From Ustilago trichophora (lineage: Eukaryota > Basidiomycota > Ustilaginomycetes > Ustilaginales > Ustilaginaceae), in NCBI GenBank assembly GCA_900323505.1, contig OOIN01000027.1, positions 372,001-436,000 on the forward strand: 64,000 nt of DNA, given 5' to 3'. A program made the position numbers and the translations under genes. Each line of letters starts with the position of its first letter. Position 1 is the stretch's first letter. The notes beneath the pieces are model-generated. The model was not told the DNA's origin. It made no database searches and saw nothing but the letters and a program-made list of their open reading frames with translations. Positions 1-9,979 of this stretch are shown one piece after another.

Positions 1-2137
1 CCGTCTCCACAGTGTGGGCTGTGTGAGTCATGGAGACTTGAGTTTTCAAGTCAGAGTCGCTTGATTCAGTCGCATGCTTCTTGTCACCTGCTTCGTCCTT
101 GCTGATGACAGCGCCCGAGACGTGCTTCTTCTCTTCGCTTCTGTCCGGTGCTTTCTCTGTGACAGGAGCAGCCTTCGTGTCCACCGCCTCAATGGCCGGT
201 GCTTTGTGCTGGACTGACTTCGGTGCCTCAACAGGAGCCTCTTGCACTTTGTCAGAAATCATCGTTTCGACTTCGGTGCTTTCCGTCTTCGGCTTCTCTG
301 AACTACGGGCTGCCTGCTGCTCACATCTGCCTTCATTCTTTGTGGCATCGCTGTCTGCGGTGTGAATGGGCCTCGTACCATCAGCTGCATCTTCTCCCTT
401 TGTGGTGGCCGGAGCTGCGTTCTCCTTGACATCCTTCCCCGGCTTCGCCCTGCCTTTGGCATCGACACTAGCCTCTGCCGCCTTCTCGACGTTCTCCTTA
501 GCAATGGGAGCAGCCCTCGACTCTTCGACAGCCTTAGCCTCCGTCGTGACTGCCCCTGGCTCCAGTTCCATCTTCGTGTTCCTCTCCCAAGATGCAGGTC
601 GGTCTTCGTTCTTGTCCGATGGCTGTCCTACAATAGTGATGGTTGGCACGTCAGCAATGTTGCTCTCGTCCATGACAGAAGATGGCTCGATTTGAGTCTG
701 CGACTCGTCCTCCATTTCACTAGCCACGTCTGACTTCGACGCGATTGGTGTCTTGACAGCAGGGATCTCGGCGGCAGCAGCGGTATCAGCCGGCTTGGAA
801 GCAGCTTCGACCTCCTCCGTCTGCACCGCGTGCGGGTGGTACTCCCTAAAGGCAGCTTGCAGTGGAGAAAGACAAAGGTCTTGGGCAAATTTGGCAGCCG
901 GACGACGAAAGGGTAGCAAAGGCTCATCCTGCGTCTCTTCAATGTCTGGTTGACTCTCTTTGACCGTGCCGGAAGGTGCTGGCGCCTCGGATCGACTAGC
1001 TTGCTGCTCGTTAGAGGATGGTTCACCATTGCGAGCTTTTTTGAGTGCCGGCTCGTCTGCCTTTGCGGAGGTGTGGTCTGCAGACGCTTCCTGATCGAGC
1101 TCTCTCTTGACCTTTTCTCCAACAGCAGGCTTTTCTGGGGTGGTCATGAGAGCAGCAGAAGAGCTGGCTCCAACAGGCTTGCTGGACGGTCCGGCGTCGC
1201 CAAAGGAGCTGATCTGAGGTTCGTCCATGGCAATATCGCCCGGGACATGTTTCTTGACCCAGGCCTTGGCGTCAGCAGGCGAAGCCATGTGCTTGGAAGT
1301 ATACAGGGTTGATTGAGAGGCCAAGCTGTGTCCGCTCCCGATTCCCAAACGCGAGTAGAGACTCGATTTGCAGAAAGACGCCATCCTGCCACTAACTTCA
1401 GCGACAGCTCTGAGCACTTCCCTGGCGGCGTTCGTGTTCCACACTGGGTGGAAAAAGATATCGATCCCGAGCGGGGTATCGTGTGCGTGTCGGGCCGAGG
1501 AAGGAGACTTGGAGCTGCTGCCGCGGCGGGGCGAAAAGGAGACGCTACTCTTTCTGCGTTTGTGACCATTGGCGCTGGTTTCAAAGCTTCCTTCTTCAAA
1601 AGGGAGGGCTCGAGCGCGAAGGGCGATGATGGAGCCCTGCTTGTGCAGGTCTCCTGAAGCAAGGCTCTTGGCGAGCTCGGCGAATACATTGTCGATCTGC
1701 TGGGGTCGGACGAGCATGGTCCATCTGCCCTGTCTCCACATGGGATGATCGAGCGCCATGAGCATGATCTGCTCGTGGAATCGGTCTTGCACCTCAGTTC
1801 TGCATTGCTTCTTGCTCTTGCCCGCACTCTTGCTGCTGGAACGAACAGGGATCTCATCGTCGTTCTGAATGTCAGATACTTTGGCGGTCGACTCGCGTTC
1901 CATCTGCCTGGCTTTGACGAAAGTGGCCTCGGTGGGGGCGGCGGGCGAAAGTTCAGCTATCTCGTCGACCGATTTGACACCCAACACCCAGATAGGTTGA
2001 GGAGAAATACCATTGTTAAAGGCAGCGGGCTTACCGAGTCGGCTAGGCGGATGGCTGGTTAGCCACTCGTCGAGGTTGCTTGCTTCGTTGAGGATGTACA
2101 CCAGCGGCTTGGTGTCGTCTGCGGTGTCGGTGGCCAT
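1..2137 (-). CDS. Bles03/DUF1917-like protein with long acidic C-terminal tail (partial, runs off left edge)
   Basis: An open minus-strand frame starts at ATG 2137 (MATDTADDTK) and stays open to base 1, about 712 codons, so the C-terminus is outside the window. Residues about 100-290 hold the recognisable part: HPMWRQGRWTMLVRP, then IDIFFHPVWNTN, then FCKSSLYSRLGIGSG. This order resembles the Bles03/DUF1917 (UPF0696) family, whose fold is related to eIF4E: a Trp-rich 'KW' segment, a strand, then 'YK.D.YT.LGI'. From about residue 300 on the protein is low-complexity, rich in Glu, Lys, Ala and Asp, with a KVKRELDQEA/PALKKAR stretch that could be a nuclear signal (inference). A TATA-like AATATAAAG on the minus strand at about 2255-2263 lies about 120 bp upstream of the start. 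The family call rests on motif memory only. The function is unknown. An alternative is a lineage-specific nuclear protein. Confidence 0.6.
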   Translation of the reverse strand, partial: MATDTADDTKPLVYILNEASNLDEWLTSHPPSRLGKPAAFNNGISPQPIWVLGVKSVDEIAELSPAAPTEATFVKARQMERESTAKVSDIQNDDEIPVRSSSKSAGKSKKQCRTEVQDRFHEQIMLMALDHPMWRQGRWTMLVRPQQIDNVFAELAKSLASGDLHKQGSIIALRARALPFEEGSFETSANGHKRRKSSVSFSPRRGSSSKSPSSARHAHDTPLGIDIFFHPVWNTNAAREVLRAVAEVSGRMASFCKSSLYSRLGIGSGHSLASQSTLYTSKHMASPADAKAWVKKHVPGDIAMDEPQISSFGDAGPSSKPVGASSSAALMTTPEKPAVGEKVKRELDQEASADHTSAKADEPALKKARNGEPSSNEQQASRSEAPAPSGTVKESQPDIEETQDEPLLPFRRPAAKFAQDLCLSPLQAAFREYHPHAVQTEEVEAASKPADTAAAAEIPAVKTPIASKSDVASEMEDESQTQIEPSSVMDESNIADVPTITIVGQPSDKNEDRPASWERNTKMELEPGAVTTEAKAVEESRAAPIAKENVEKAAEASVDAKGRAKPGKDVKENAAPATTKGEDAADGTRPIHTADSDATKNEGRCEQQAARSSEKPKTESTEVETMISDKVQEAPVEAPKSVQHKAPAIEAVDTKAAPVTEKAPDRSEEKKHVSGAVISKDEAGDKKHATESSDSDLKTQVSMTHTAHTVET

Positions 2138-2729
2138 CTTGGTGAGAGCTGACCGAAGGCGTGTCGGCTGCGATGATGCTGAGGGGATGAGAGCAAGCTC
2201 AACTGAAGCAGAGGGAAGGGAGGGGAAGGGTGGTCAGCCACATTGAGGGAGCTACTTTATATTCATCACGAGCGCAAATCAACTCTACGGAATCGTGCAG
2301 TGCTCGGTCTCTCTACCGATCCGCACAAAGGGAAGATGAAAAGATGAAAAGATATGCACTTCCACACAACTCATTTCGTCGGCTCTTCCAGTGGGATCAA
2401 GCTCTTGAAGAAAGGCTCAGTCCCAAAATAGCAGAAGAAGGTGAAAAGCGTCGCGTGATGACAAACGACCAATTCAACGCTTTGAAGGCCTGTCAAATGC
2501 GCACCTTTCCCGCTCAGCTCTGAATCGGCGTGGCCACCCTACGAATGCAAACCTTGTTCCCCGCTCGGACCTCTTTCCTCAGTCATTCAGTCACGCTCTT
2601 ACATGGTGTACCATCAAAGCTTCCGCGTCAGTCACACACACACTCTTGCCGCTCAGCCGCGCCAATTTTTCTCAGTCAGATACCGTATGGACAAATCACT
2701 TCTCTCTACGAAAATATACGAATTTGACG
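2138..2729. other. Intergenic: promoter of the Bles03-like gene and 3' flank of the membrane-protein gene
   Basis: No credible gene is seen. The minus-strand TATA-like sequence near 2255-2263 and a purine-rich stretch at 2200-2235 probably belong to the leader and promoter of the leftmost gene. The rest is likely the terminator of the next minus-strand gene. Confidence 0.5.
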
Positions 2730-4118
2730 TTAAAAGCGCTTAGGCATGTCCAGCAGAGGACTTCGAATGAGCCCATCGAGCACTTCATCGGTCCAATCGG
2801 CACGCGGGCGCTTGGCTCGAGGGTTATCATCGTCACTGTCAGTGTCCGAGTCCAGCCCATAGTCTGGCACGTACTTTCCGCCGTGGGATGAGATCGAGGA
2901 TTGTCTGGACGGTGGTGGTCGTTGGTCCGAGATGGGCAGGGTCGCTTGCGAGTTGTGCCTGCCTCGTCGGGTCTCGGAGGAGGAGGAAGAGCTGCAGAGA
3001 TGGCCATTCGAATAGAGGCTTGTGACGATGAGAACAGTGGTGCTGAGAAGGACGACGAGGATGCTGATGAGCACGCTGTACTTTGCTGATGATTCTTGCG
3101 ATTGTATAGCCGACGTGATCAGTGTGATCAGTTGGATCATGGCGCCAAGGCATACGGTGGAGCCGCAAATGCCTGGGAGGCTATCCAGCGTGCTCGAGGT
3201 AAAGCTCTTCTTGTGGTTCCTGCTCGAGTGTGCTGCTGAGTAGCCTTTAGAAGGTGAGGCGGGATGCGACGTGCTTGCAAGCATACCTAGTACAGCGATC
3301 AAGAACGAGTAGAATTCCAAACAGAGAGCAGCGTAGCTCAACGAGATGCACATCTTACTCTGCTTGCTCTCGTACTTTCCAAGCATTAGCGTCTGCACTC
3401 CAGCGACAAGGATGGCTAGGATCGCCCAGATGAACAATATTTCACTGGTTGACGAAGCACGCCTTCCATCTTCGCTCCTCAGGGAGGATTGAGCTCGTGA
3501 TCGACGCCCAGTTCGAGGCAGACCATCCAACATCTTCACCTTCTCCATATTCCTCTCCCTGAACCGTGGCTCATCCTGCATTCGATAAGTCGGACTCTTC
3601 GCAGCATCCCGCTCCTCAGCTCGTGGCTTCCCACTTCCAGGCGCCCCAAGCTCGTCACATACCACACCCAACGACGAGGCCAGATATCCGGGGGGAGGGA
3701 TGTAGAATCCTGGTCCATACGCCACCTTCTTACCCGTACATTGCCTTAGCGGGTCGCCATACACCCTTGGACCCTCCTTTGTCGCTGGACTGCTGGTCGG
3801 TGCCCAAGAAGCTCTTCTGGCACCATACTTTGTCGCGATATCGGGAGAAGGCTGTAGAGCCGTCCCAGCGTGGGCAAATGGATCTGAAAGAGAGCGTGGT
3901 GGGGTCGACGAAGTTGCAGCGGTTGTCATCTCGGCTGGCGGGAGGTGGCTTCGTAGCGTGCCTTTAGGTGATTCGTACTGGGCTTCTTGGTAGGCTGTTG
4001 ATGATCTACCAGCTGAACGCGATGCCGTAGCATAGACAGGAAGCGTCCTTGTCGCTGCCTTGGATGCGGGCGAAGACCTGGGAGAGCTGTATCGCGCATC
4101 AGGAATCACCCTAGACAT
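2730..4118 (-). CDS. Four-pass membrane protein, unknown function
   Basis: The minus-strand frame is open further upstream to 4310, but the codon there is GTG; the first ATG is at 4118 (MSRVIPDARY), giving 462 residues. Residues 1-220 are Ser/Pro/Arg-rich and disordered. Four hydrophobic segments then follow, from about residue 223 to 385: FIWAILAILVAGVQTLML, CISLSYAALCLEFYSFLIAV, one around the Gly-Ser-Thr-Val-Cys-Leu segment, and YSVLISILVVLLSTTVLIV. A loop of about 30 residues separates the second and third. The tail is Ser-rich with an acidic DSDTDSDDDN cluster. I do not recognise the family. The four-helix layout recalls MARVEL/SUR7-like cortical proteins, but no diagnostic motif is visible. 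A short upstream exon is possible, so the start is only moderately sure. Confidence 0.6.
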   Translation of the reverse strand: MSRVIPDARYSSPRSSPASKAATRTLPVYATASRSAGRSSTAYQEAQYESPKGTLRSHLPPAEMTTAATSSTPPRSLSDPFAHAGTALQPSPDIATKYGARRASWAPTSSPATKEGPRVYGDPLRQCTGKKVAYGPGFYIPPPGYLASSLGVVCDELGAPGSGKPRAEERDAAKSPTYRMQDEPRFRERNMEKVKMLDGLPRTGRRSRAQSSLRSEDGRRASSTSEILFIWAILAILVAGVQTLMLGKYESKQSKMCISLSYAALCLEFYSFLIAVLGMLASTSHPASPSKGYSAAHSSRNHKKSFTSSTLDSLPGICGSTVCLGAMIQLITLITSAIQSQESSAKYSVLISILVVLLSTTVLIVTSLYSNGHLCSSSSSSETRRGRHNSQATLPISDQRPPPSRQSSISSHGGKYVPDYGLDSDTDSDDDNPRAKRPRADWTDEVLDGLIRSPLLDMPKRF

Positions 4119-4969
4119 GCTATGTGCGTAAAACTCGAGCTGCCAGCGCCCGTATTGCGCTCTATCGTGATATCGTTGGTCTGAAGATGGTGTCCTGCCT
4201 GCAGGTCGTCTGATGGTCAAGTCGTCAGGAGGTAGAAGTAAAAGAGAAGAGGATGGACTCAGCCAAGGAAGATGACGAGTGCAGTCGAAGGGATGACGCT
4301 CAAGCCCCACCTCATCTTATCTCGGGCGTCGGCTAAAGCTATCAGACCTTTGGGAGCGGGACCCTCCATCATCCACCGACTAGAAAGGGGCGTCCTAATG
4401 ATAGACCCAAAATGAAGGCCAAGAGTCAAGGGCGGTGGGTCGAGGGTGTGAAGGACTGAGCGCGAGCTGCATTCAGCAGTGCAGACAACCTTTCAGCTGT
4501 CACACGTCGGATAATTCGCCGATGCCAAATTTTCCGATCCCTCTGCTAACGCCCCTTTGCTTCTCGTCTTCTTGTGCATCAGATCGACCCTGTCTCTTAA
4601 ATTCAAAGGGTAGAATGGGAAGCGAGACACAACTACTGTATCTACAGGAGATGCATCCTTGAGGGGAGTGTATGCATGACTTCGGTTCAGCATACTTGGA
4701 ATGCGGGGTTCAGGGTTCATCTTTCTCTCTGTGACAGGGGTAAAAGAAACGTGCATTAGTTCGCCGCGATTCCATTTCTTTTCAGCCACACCAATCTCGC
4801 CTGTCAAAAATCACACCCTTCCACCCACCACAGCCTGTCATCACATCATCCTGCAGCTCACACAGTCCACACACACCACGCCATGAAAGGGCAAAGGATA
4901 AAAAGCGGCTTCCACCCCTCATACGATTCAAGACCTGGCTTGAAACGACAAAGTCTGAGCGTGTGCCAT
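4119..4969. other. Intergenic between two minus-strand genes
   Basis: This holds the promoter of the membrane-protein gene and the 3' flank of the LIM-RhoGAP gene. The frame upstream of 4118 is open but has no ATG. No RNA gene or repeat was recognised. Confidence 0.4.
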
Positions 4970-7900
4970 CTAAGAAGTGTTCTGCTCTACTGCTCCTCCA
5001 CTACCACCACTGCCGTTGGGGTTTCTGTAGAAGCGGTTGTAGGGGTAATCTTGAGACTGGCTCTGCAGTTGTTGCTGGTAGTGGTGCTGTTGTGGTGCGA
5101 ATCCTTGCGGTGGACCTTGCTGTGCGTTCCTCATCGCCTGCTGCTGCTGTTGCTGACCCTGACCCTGGTAGAATCCTCCCTGTTGCTGACCACCAGCGTA
5201 TCCATTCGTGGGAGCAGAAGGTGGCATGTTGTAGCCGAGCTGCTTACTCGGCGTGTTGCCGTGGCTGCTTCCGGGGGCAACTCTGTCCGTCGGGCTGACG
5301 CCAAAGTGGTTGGGTGGGGGTACAGCGCCTGCGGACCAAGGACCTTGGTTGCTGTGCGTATCGGGGGAGCGAGAGAACTCGTTGACCATGGGTGTGGAGG
5401 CCCCGTTGCTGCTGCTGTACTGTCTATGCTGCTGCTGCTGCTGCTGCTGCTGTTGGAAGTGGAGCTGTTCTCGCTGCTGCACCTGACGCATCGTTGTCGG
5501 TGGGTGCACGTCCGGTCGATGTCTGTTTTGCAGTTCGCCAGAGTGCAAAGGTCCACCCACTCCACCGCCACTACCGTTGCGGCCCATGGAAATGCCTCCG
5601 CGTTGCTGACGCAGACGAGCATACTTTTCGCATTTCTTGAGGATGTCTCGCGACGTCAAGTCCGCAGAGGCATTCATGAGGTCCTTGTCCTGCAAAACCG
5701 CTTCAAGCTCCTCGGGTACCTTCCAGATCTCATCCTGGTGTTCGAGCAGATACGAGACAGCCCGGTTGGCAAGGAAGGTCTCGTCCTTGGTAGGGTCGCT
5801 TCCTTTGCTGTAGAGGATGTTGGGGCAGATGACCGTCGCCAAGTTGGGCAGATCCATCTTGCTTCCCGTCTCCTCGTCAATGTGCGAAAACGATGCGACC
5901 CACTTGAGGAAGGCAAAGAGCACCTCCATGGTGTCCCTGTGACCCTTGGGCAGGAGGATCGTCACCATGTGCAGGATACGATGTCGCTCCGCCTCGCTCT
6001 CCAGCTTCTGAGACATGACGAAGAGCTTGTGCAACTTGAACGTCATGAGCGGATCCGGAAGCTCACGAAGGAACTTCTTGAGCAATGCGGCCAGCTGCAC
6101 CGGATTGTCATCCAGCAGGTTCACCGACGAGCTATCGCGATCCAGCGCCTCGGAAAGCTCCTTGAGCCGACGAATGTTACCGTTCTTCCTGAAAATACCT
6201 TCGACGGACAGATCCATCTGCTTCATGGCCGAGATGACATCGTCGATGAACGAAGGCACTCGCAGATGAGCAGCGCTTGCACCGAGCGTCGAGTCGGCGC
6301 CGTTCCGCTCGACCAGAATCTCGAGCGGAATACCAAAGACGCCCTTCTTCTTGATCTCCTTCTTATCCTTGCCCCCTTTGAAGATCTTGCCCCAGAAGGT
6401 GTTCTTGCGCGTCTCGATGAACTCGATCAGATCGTCAAGATTCACGTGATCGCGCAGCGCCGACTGCTGCAGGTACATGACAGCCATGTGCTTGACGATG
6501 AAGAGCTCCAGAGCAGAAAGCTCCGAGATGCAACGGGTGCCCTCGCTCGGCAGAGGACGGTGCTGCTCTCGCGCCTGCTCTGCCTCCAAGATGTGCGGGA
6601 TGTCGGCGAGCGTGATCCCATCTTCGCTCCTCGTTTCGCGCTGCATCTCATCGCCCGAAGGCTGCCGGATAGGTCCGTCTTCGCGGATCTTGACATCGGT
6701 GTTGTGACGTGCAAAGGCGGGTCGAATAGGCACGATCGAGCCGGGCTCCAAGTTCGAGGGCGATCCAGAACGGCCTGCAGCGCCGATTCCGAGCTGAGGA
6801 GGTTGCTGTCCAGGAGGCAGTGCAAAGGGCAAATGCTGTTGAACGGGCTGGAAGACCTGCTGCTGCTTCTGTTGCTGCTGGAAGTTCTGCGGCTGCTGCG
6901 GCTGTCGTGGTCGTCTGCTGGGCGAAGGTTCGCGAGATGAGGTGCCATCGCGCTGGAAGGGCGAGCTGGGTTCTCTGGGCGACGAACCAGGGCTGGCTTG
7001 GCGTGGCGAATGCCTGCTGTCGGTCTGCAAGCCAGAGTCGGAAGGAGACGGTCGCTGTGTATCGGATGTCTGCGTCTGTCTGCCGGAAGGACTGCCAACA
7101 ACGGTCGAGATACGTGGTACTTTGGCCTTGGTCGAAAGTTTGCGGTTGAGATTCACCGACTTCATGCGCTTGATATCCTGCGAGTCGCGGTAGGCTTCGT
7201 GCATGGACATCTCCTCGTCACCTTCAGCTGGAGCGGCAGCATGGGAAGTCGACGGATCCGCAGGATCGCCGATCCTGCGAGACGCCGAGACGGGCGGTGA
7301 CGGTGGAACGACCCCACGCTTTCGCAGCAGTGCAAAGAGACGGTTGAGGGCGACGCGCAAGAGGAAGGCGTACTGCTCGAGCCTCGTAACCGACTCGAAA
7401 CCCGTGCGGAGGTGGATGCCACCAGCACAGCTCGGGCAAAAGCATGCATGCGACCACGAGCCGGAAGACGTCACCGCACGGGAACCGTTCTGCGAAACGG
7501 ACCCAGCATCCGCCTGTCTCCGCTTCGACTCCAAACCAAACTGAGACGCGGGCAGTGCTTCGGGTGCCCCAGGAACGGGATCGGGCTGCTTGCGCGTCGA
7601 CGCGCCTTCACGAAGGGCGGGTCGCTGGCAAGTCGAGCATTTGAGACAGTTGGAATGCCATCGCAGGTTGACGCCCATGCGCAAGCACTCCTCCTCGACG
7701 GTAGAGCCGCAAGCAACGCAAAGATCCGTGGCAGCCTCGCCGTTCTCGCTGGATCCAGAGCTGGTCGATCTCGGCAAGGAGCGGTAGCCGTACCATCGTC
7801 CGTCGGGACCTACGGTGTTGGTGTTGGGAGGCTGAGTGCCCTGCTTGTCGTCGGCGGTGATGCTGCCCAGTTTTGCGGAGAAGGCGAGCTGGCTCAAGAA

Positions 7901-9979
7901 CCAGTGCAGCGCTTCTTCGTTGCCGTATTCCCTGTCCAGCTTCAGAGCACCGGTGAGCGCGATGCGGATCAAGATCTTGAGATAGTGGGCGAGACCGGTA
8001 ACAAGCGACAGAAGCTCTTGCGTGATGCCCATCCTTCGAGCGCCCGTCTCCTGCGTGTGCGAGAGCAGCGAGAAGAAGTTGACAATCTTCTTGCACAGCA
8101 TCCTTGCTTCGCGGATGTGCGAGATGCCTTTGGCTTCCTCCTTGCGGAAGTTGGATTCCAGGTCGTCAATCGCGGAAAAGAGAATCTCGACGTGGAGGAT
8201 GAACTTTTCGGCCATCCTGACTCCACCAAGGTAGCGACCGCTGCTGACGTGACGGAGCATCTCGGAGATGCAGGCTGCCGAGCTCTCTTCGAACGCGGAA
8301 AGAACAGTCCAGATGCGGTAGACTCGTTCTTCCATCTGCTTCTGCTTCTGCTTCAAGCTGGATGGCGTCTCGGCCGCCTCGATCTCGGTTGCATCCGGAG
8401 ATGGCTCGGAGCGCGATGGGGCTGCCTGACCTGGTGACGACTCGACGGCCTCGCCCTGACTGGACTGGCCGAGGGCCGGGCTGTCTGTAGAGGCATCGGC
8501 AGCGACTTCTGCCAGAGCTGCAGCGCCATCCTTGGGCGTAGATCCTGTGGGGCAGAGCTTGATGTTCCAAAACTTGTGGATCATGTAGCACTCTGGATGC
8601 CAGTGCTCGTCGGTGTTGTTGCGGTTGATCTCGACGAATTGTTTGAGAATGGCGGTCTTGCAGCCCGTGCACTTGATGGCGAACCGAGTGCTGTAGTGGA
8701 AGTGACAGAATACGTTGCCGTCGTGCTCGTAGTAGCTGTCCTGCGGGCCGAATACGGTGGGGCAGACCGAGCAGGTAAAGTGTTCGACGTGGAACTTTCT
8801 GCCCAAGGCAGTGATGTAGCTGCCTCGGAGCGCGCCGCTGCACTTTGCACAGATGAGATCGAGACGACGGAAGTAGTCGGTCTCGCAGAGAGGGAAGAGA
8901 CGACCAGTACCAGAAGAGTCGACCATGTCGTCGGTGGCGGGGAAGAACTTGGCAGCCACAACCTTGTTGCAGTCGTTGCAGCGGAAGCAGTCGAGATGGT
9001 AGACACTGCCAAGCGCTCGAACGAACTGGCCGGTCATGACTTTACCGCATGCTTGGCAGGTCTGATCGCGCCGTCTTGACGAGGTGGCAGAGGAGGACGC
9101 TGGTTGTGCAGGTTTTTGAACTTGGCTGGAAGCGGAAGTGCTGCTTTGCGTTGGCGCTGGAGCTACAGCAGTGGCAGCAGCAGCAGAAGTGTCCGAGGGC
9201 GTACTGGATGGCGCGGGAGGTGGTGCTGACGCTGTACGCTCCTGCATAGTACCAGAGATAGGGTTGGGCGGCGCCTGCAGATTTTGGGGGGAGGCGACGT
9301 TGGAAGCGGTACCGTAGCGGGTAGCAGTGGAAGAAACCGGCTCGTTGGCATCACCACCTCTTGGAATACCGCTGGTATCGAGGCGAGGTGTAGGCCGCGA
9401 GGAACCGCGCGAAGGCAGGCTGGGTCTAGATTCGATGCTGTTGGAGCGAACGGAGCCACCGGCTTCGTACTTTTCCCTCTCCTTCTCCCAACTCCAGCCT
9501 GGATCGACAGCACGGCTCTTGATGCGATCCATGTCGGCACGGTTGCGCGAACTGCTGCTGTCACTTGCTACGCCGTCGGCGAAAGAAGTGGATGGCCGCA
9601 ATGCTGATTGTTGTGCGCTTTCGTCGGACGTAGACGGAGCAGCACTTGCGTGCGACTGTGCGGCAGGATCGTGCGAACGCGACTGCGCCATGGGAGCGGC
9701 GGTAGTAGACGAGCCAGGTGGATTGTAGAGGCGCTGCTGTGAGGAGGAAGGAGTGGAAGCTTCTTGAGAAAGACTCATGTCTGCTGTAGCGCGGTTGAGG
9801 TCGTTGGTGTCTTCGGCGACGTTCGAGTAGTACGAACTGCTACCTTCGGATTGGCCTGTGTTGGATCGCTGTGTGTGGGAAGAGCCCTGCTGCTGCTGCT
9901 GCTGCTGCTGTGGCGCAGTACTATTCGCAGAGCTAGATGCACCAGCGTCGGAGCCGTTGGTGTAGCGTGTGTCCGACAT
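4970..9979 (-). CDS. LRG1: LIM-domain RhoGAP, Lrg1/Rga1 type
   Basis: The ORF encodes 1669 residues from ATG 9979 (MSDTRYTNGS); the open frame reaches 9991 but begins there with TTG. After a Ser/Thr/Gln-rich leader, zinc-binding LIM modules lie at about residues 305-486: CQACGKVMTGQFV, CAKCSGALRGSY, and an atypical third, CTGCKTAILKQF. A further LIM-like module follows at about 750-860 (CVACGSTVEEECL ... CFCPSCAGG). The RhoGAP domain spans about 1213-1420, with the arginine finger in GIFRKNGNIRRLKEL and the conserved KKFLRELPDPL. The C-terminus is rich in Gln, Gly and Asn, with a CAG run near 5421-5456. LIM repeats followed by one RhoGAP domain is the layout of fungal Lrg1 (S. pombe Rga1), which inactivates Rho1 to control glucan synthesis, polarity and cytokinesis. 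It is longer than yeast Lrg1 because of low-complexity linkers. The biochemical target is inferred from the family. Confidence 0.88.
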   Translation of the reverse strand: MSDTRYTNGSDAGASSSANSTAPQQQQQQQQGSSHTQRSNTGQSEGSSSYYSNVAEDTNDLNRATADMSLSQEASTPSSSQQRLYNPPGSSTTAAPMAQSRSHDPAAQSHASAAPSTSDESAQQSALRPSTSFADGVASDSSSSRNRADMDRIKSRAVDPGWSWEKEREKYEAGGSVRSNSIESRPSLPSRGSSRPTPRLDTSGIPRGGDANEPVSSTATRYGTASNVASPQNLQAPPNPISGTMQERTASAPPPAPSSTPSDTSAAAATAVAPAPTQSSTSASSQVQKPAQPASSSATSSRRRDQTCQACGKVMTGQFVRALGSVYHLDCFRCNDCNKVVAAKFFPATDDMVDSSGTGRLFPLCETDYFRRLDLICAKCSGALRGSYITALGRKFHVEHFTCSVCPTVFGPQDSYYEHDGNVFCHFHYSTRFAIKCTGCKTAILKQFVEINRNNTDEHWHPECYMIHKFWNIKLCPTGSTPKDGAAALAEVAADASTDSPALGQSSQGEAVESSPGQAAPSRSEPSPDATEIEAAETPSSLKQKQKQMEERVYRIWTVLSAFEESSAACISEMLRHVSSGRYLGGVRMAEKFILHVEILFSAIDDLESNFRKEEAKGISHIREARMLCKKIVNFFSLLSHTQETGARRMGITQELLSLVTGLAHYLKILIRIALTGALKLDREYGNEEALHWFLSQLAFSAKLGSITADDKQGTQPPNTNTVGPDGRWYGYRSLPRSTSSGSSENGEAATDLCVACGSTVEEECLRMGVNLRWHSNCLKCSTCQRPALREGASTRKQPDPVPGAPEALPASQFGLESKRRQADAGSVSQNGSRAVTSSGSWSHACFCPSCAGGIHLRTGFESVTRLEQYAFLLRVALNRLFALLRKRGVVPPSPPVSASRRIGDPADPSTSHAAAPAEGDEEMSMHEAYRDSQDIKRMKSVNLNRKLSTKAKVPRISTVVGSPSGRQTQTSDTQRPSPSDSGLQTDSRHSPRQASPGSSPREPSSPFQRDGTSSREPSPSRRPRQPQQPQNFQQQQKQQQVFQPVQQHLPFALPPGQQPPQLGIGAAGRSGSPSNLEPGSIVPIRPAFARHNTDVKIREDGPIRQPSGDEMQRETRSEDGITLADIPHILEAEQAREQHRPLPSEGTRCISELSALELFIVKHMAVMYLQQSALRDHVNLDDLIEFIETRKNTFWGKIFKGGKDKKEIKKKGVFGIPLEILVERNGADSTLGASAAHLRVPSFIDDVISAMKQMDLSVEGIFRKNGNIRRLKELSEALDRDSSSVNLLDDNPVQLAALLKKFLRELPDPLMTFKLHKLFVMSQKLESEAERHRILHMVTILLPKGHRDTMEVLFAFLKWVASFSHIDEETGSKMDLPNLATVICPNILYSKGSDPTKDETFLANRAVSYLLEHQDEIWKVPEELEAVLQDKDLMNASADLTSRDILKKCEKYARLRQQRGGISMGRNGSGGGVGGPLHSGELQNRHRPDVHPPTTMRQVQQREQLHFQQQQQQQQQHRQYSSSNGASTPMVNEFSRSPDTHSNQGPWSAGAVPPPNHFGVSPTDRVAPGSSHGNTPSKQLGYNMPPSAPTNGYAGGQQQGGFYQGQGQQQQQQAMRNAQQGPPQGFAPQQHHYQQQLQSQSQDYPYNRFYRNPNGSGGSGGAVEQNTS

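Noticed and set aside
1144..1857. 237-codon minus-strand frame
   Set aside because: Out of frame with the Bles03-like gene, which is open across the whole region and carries family motifs.
4883..6940. 685-codon plus-strand frame
   Set aside because: Antisense shadow of the RhoGAP domain coding region; no recognisable domain.
7412..8437. 341-codon plus-strand frame
   Set aside because: Antisense to the middle of the LIM-RhoGAP gene, no independent evidence.
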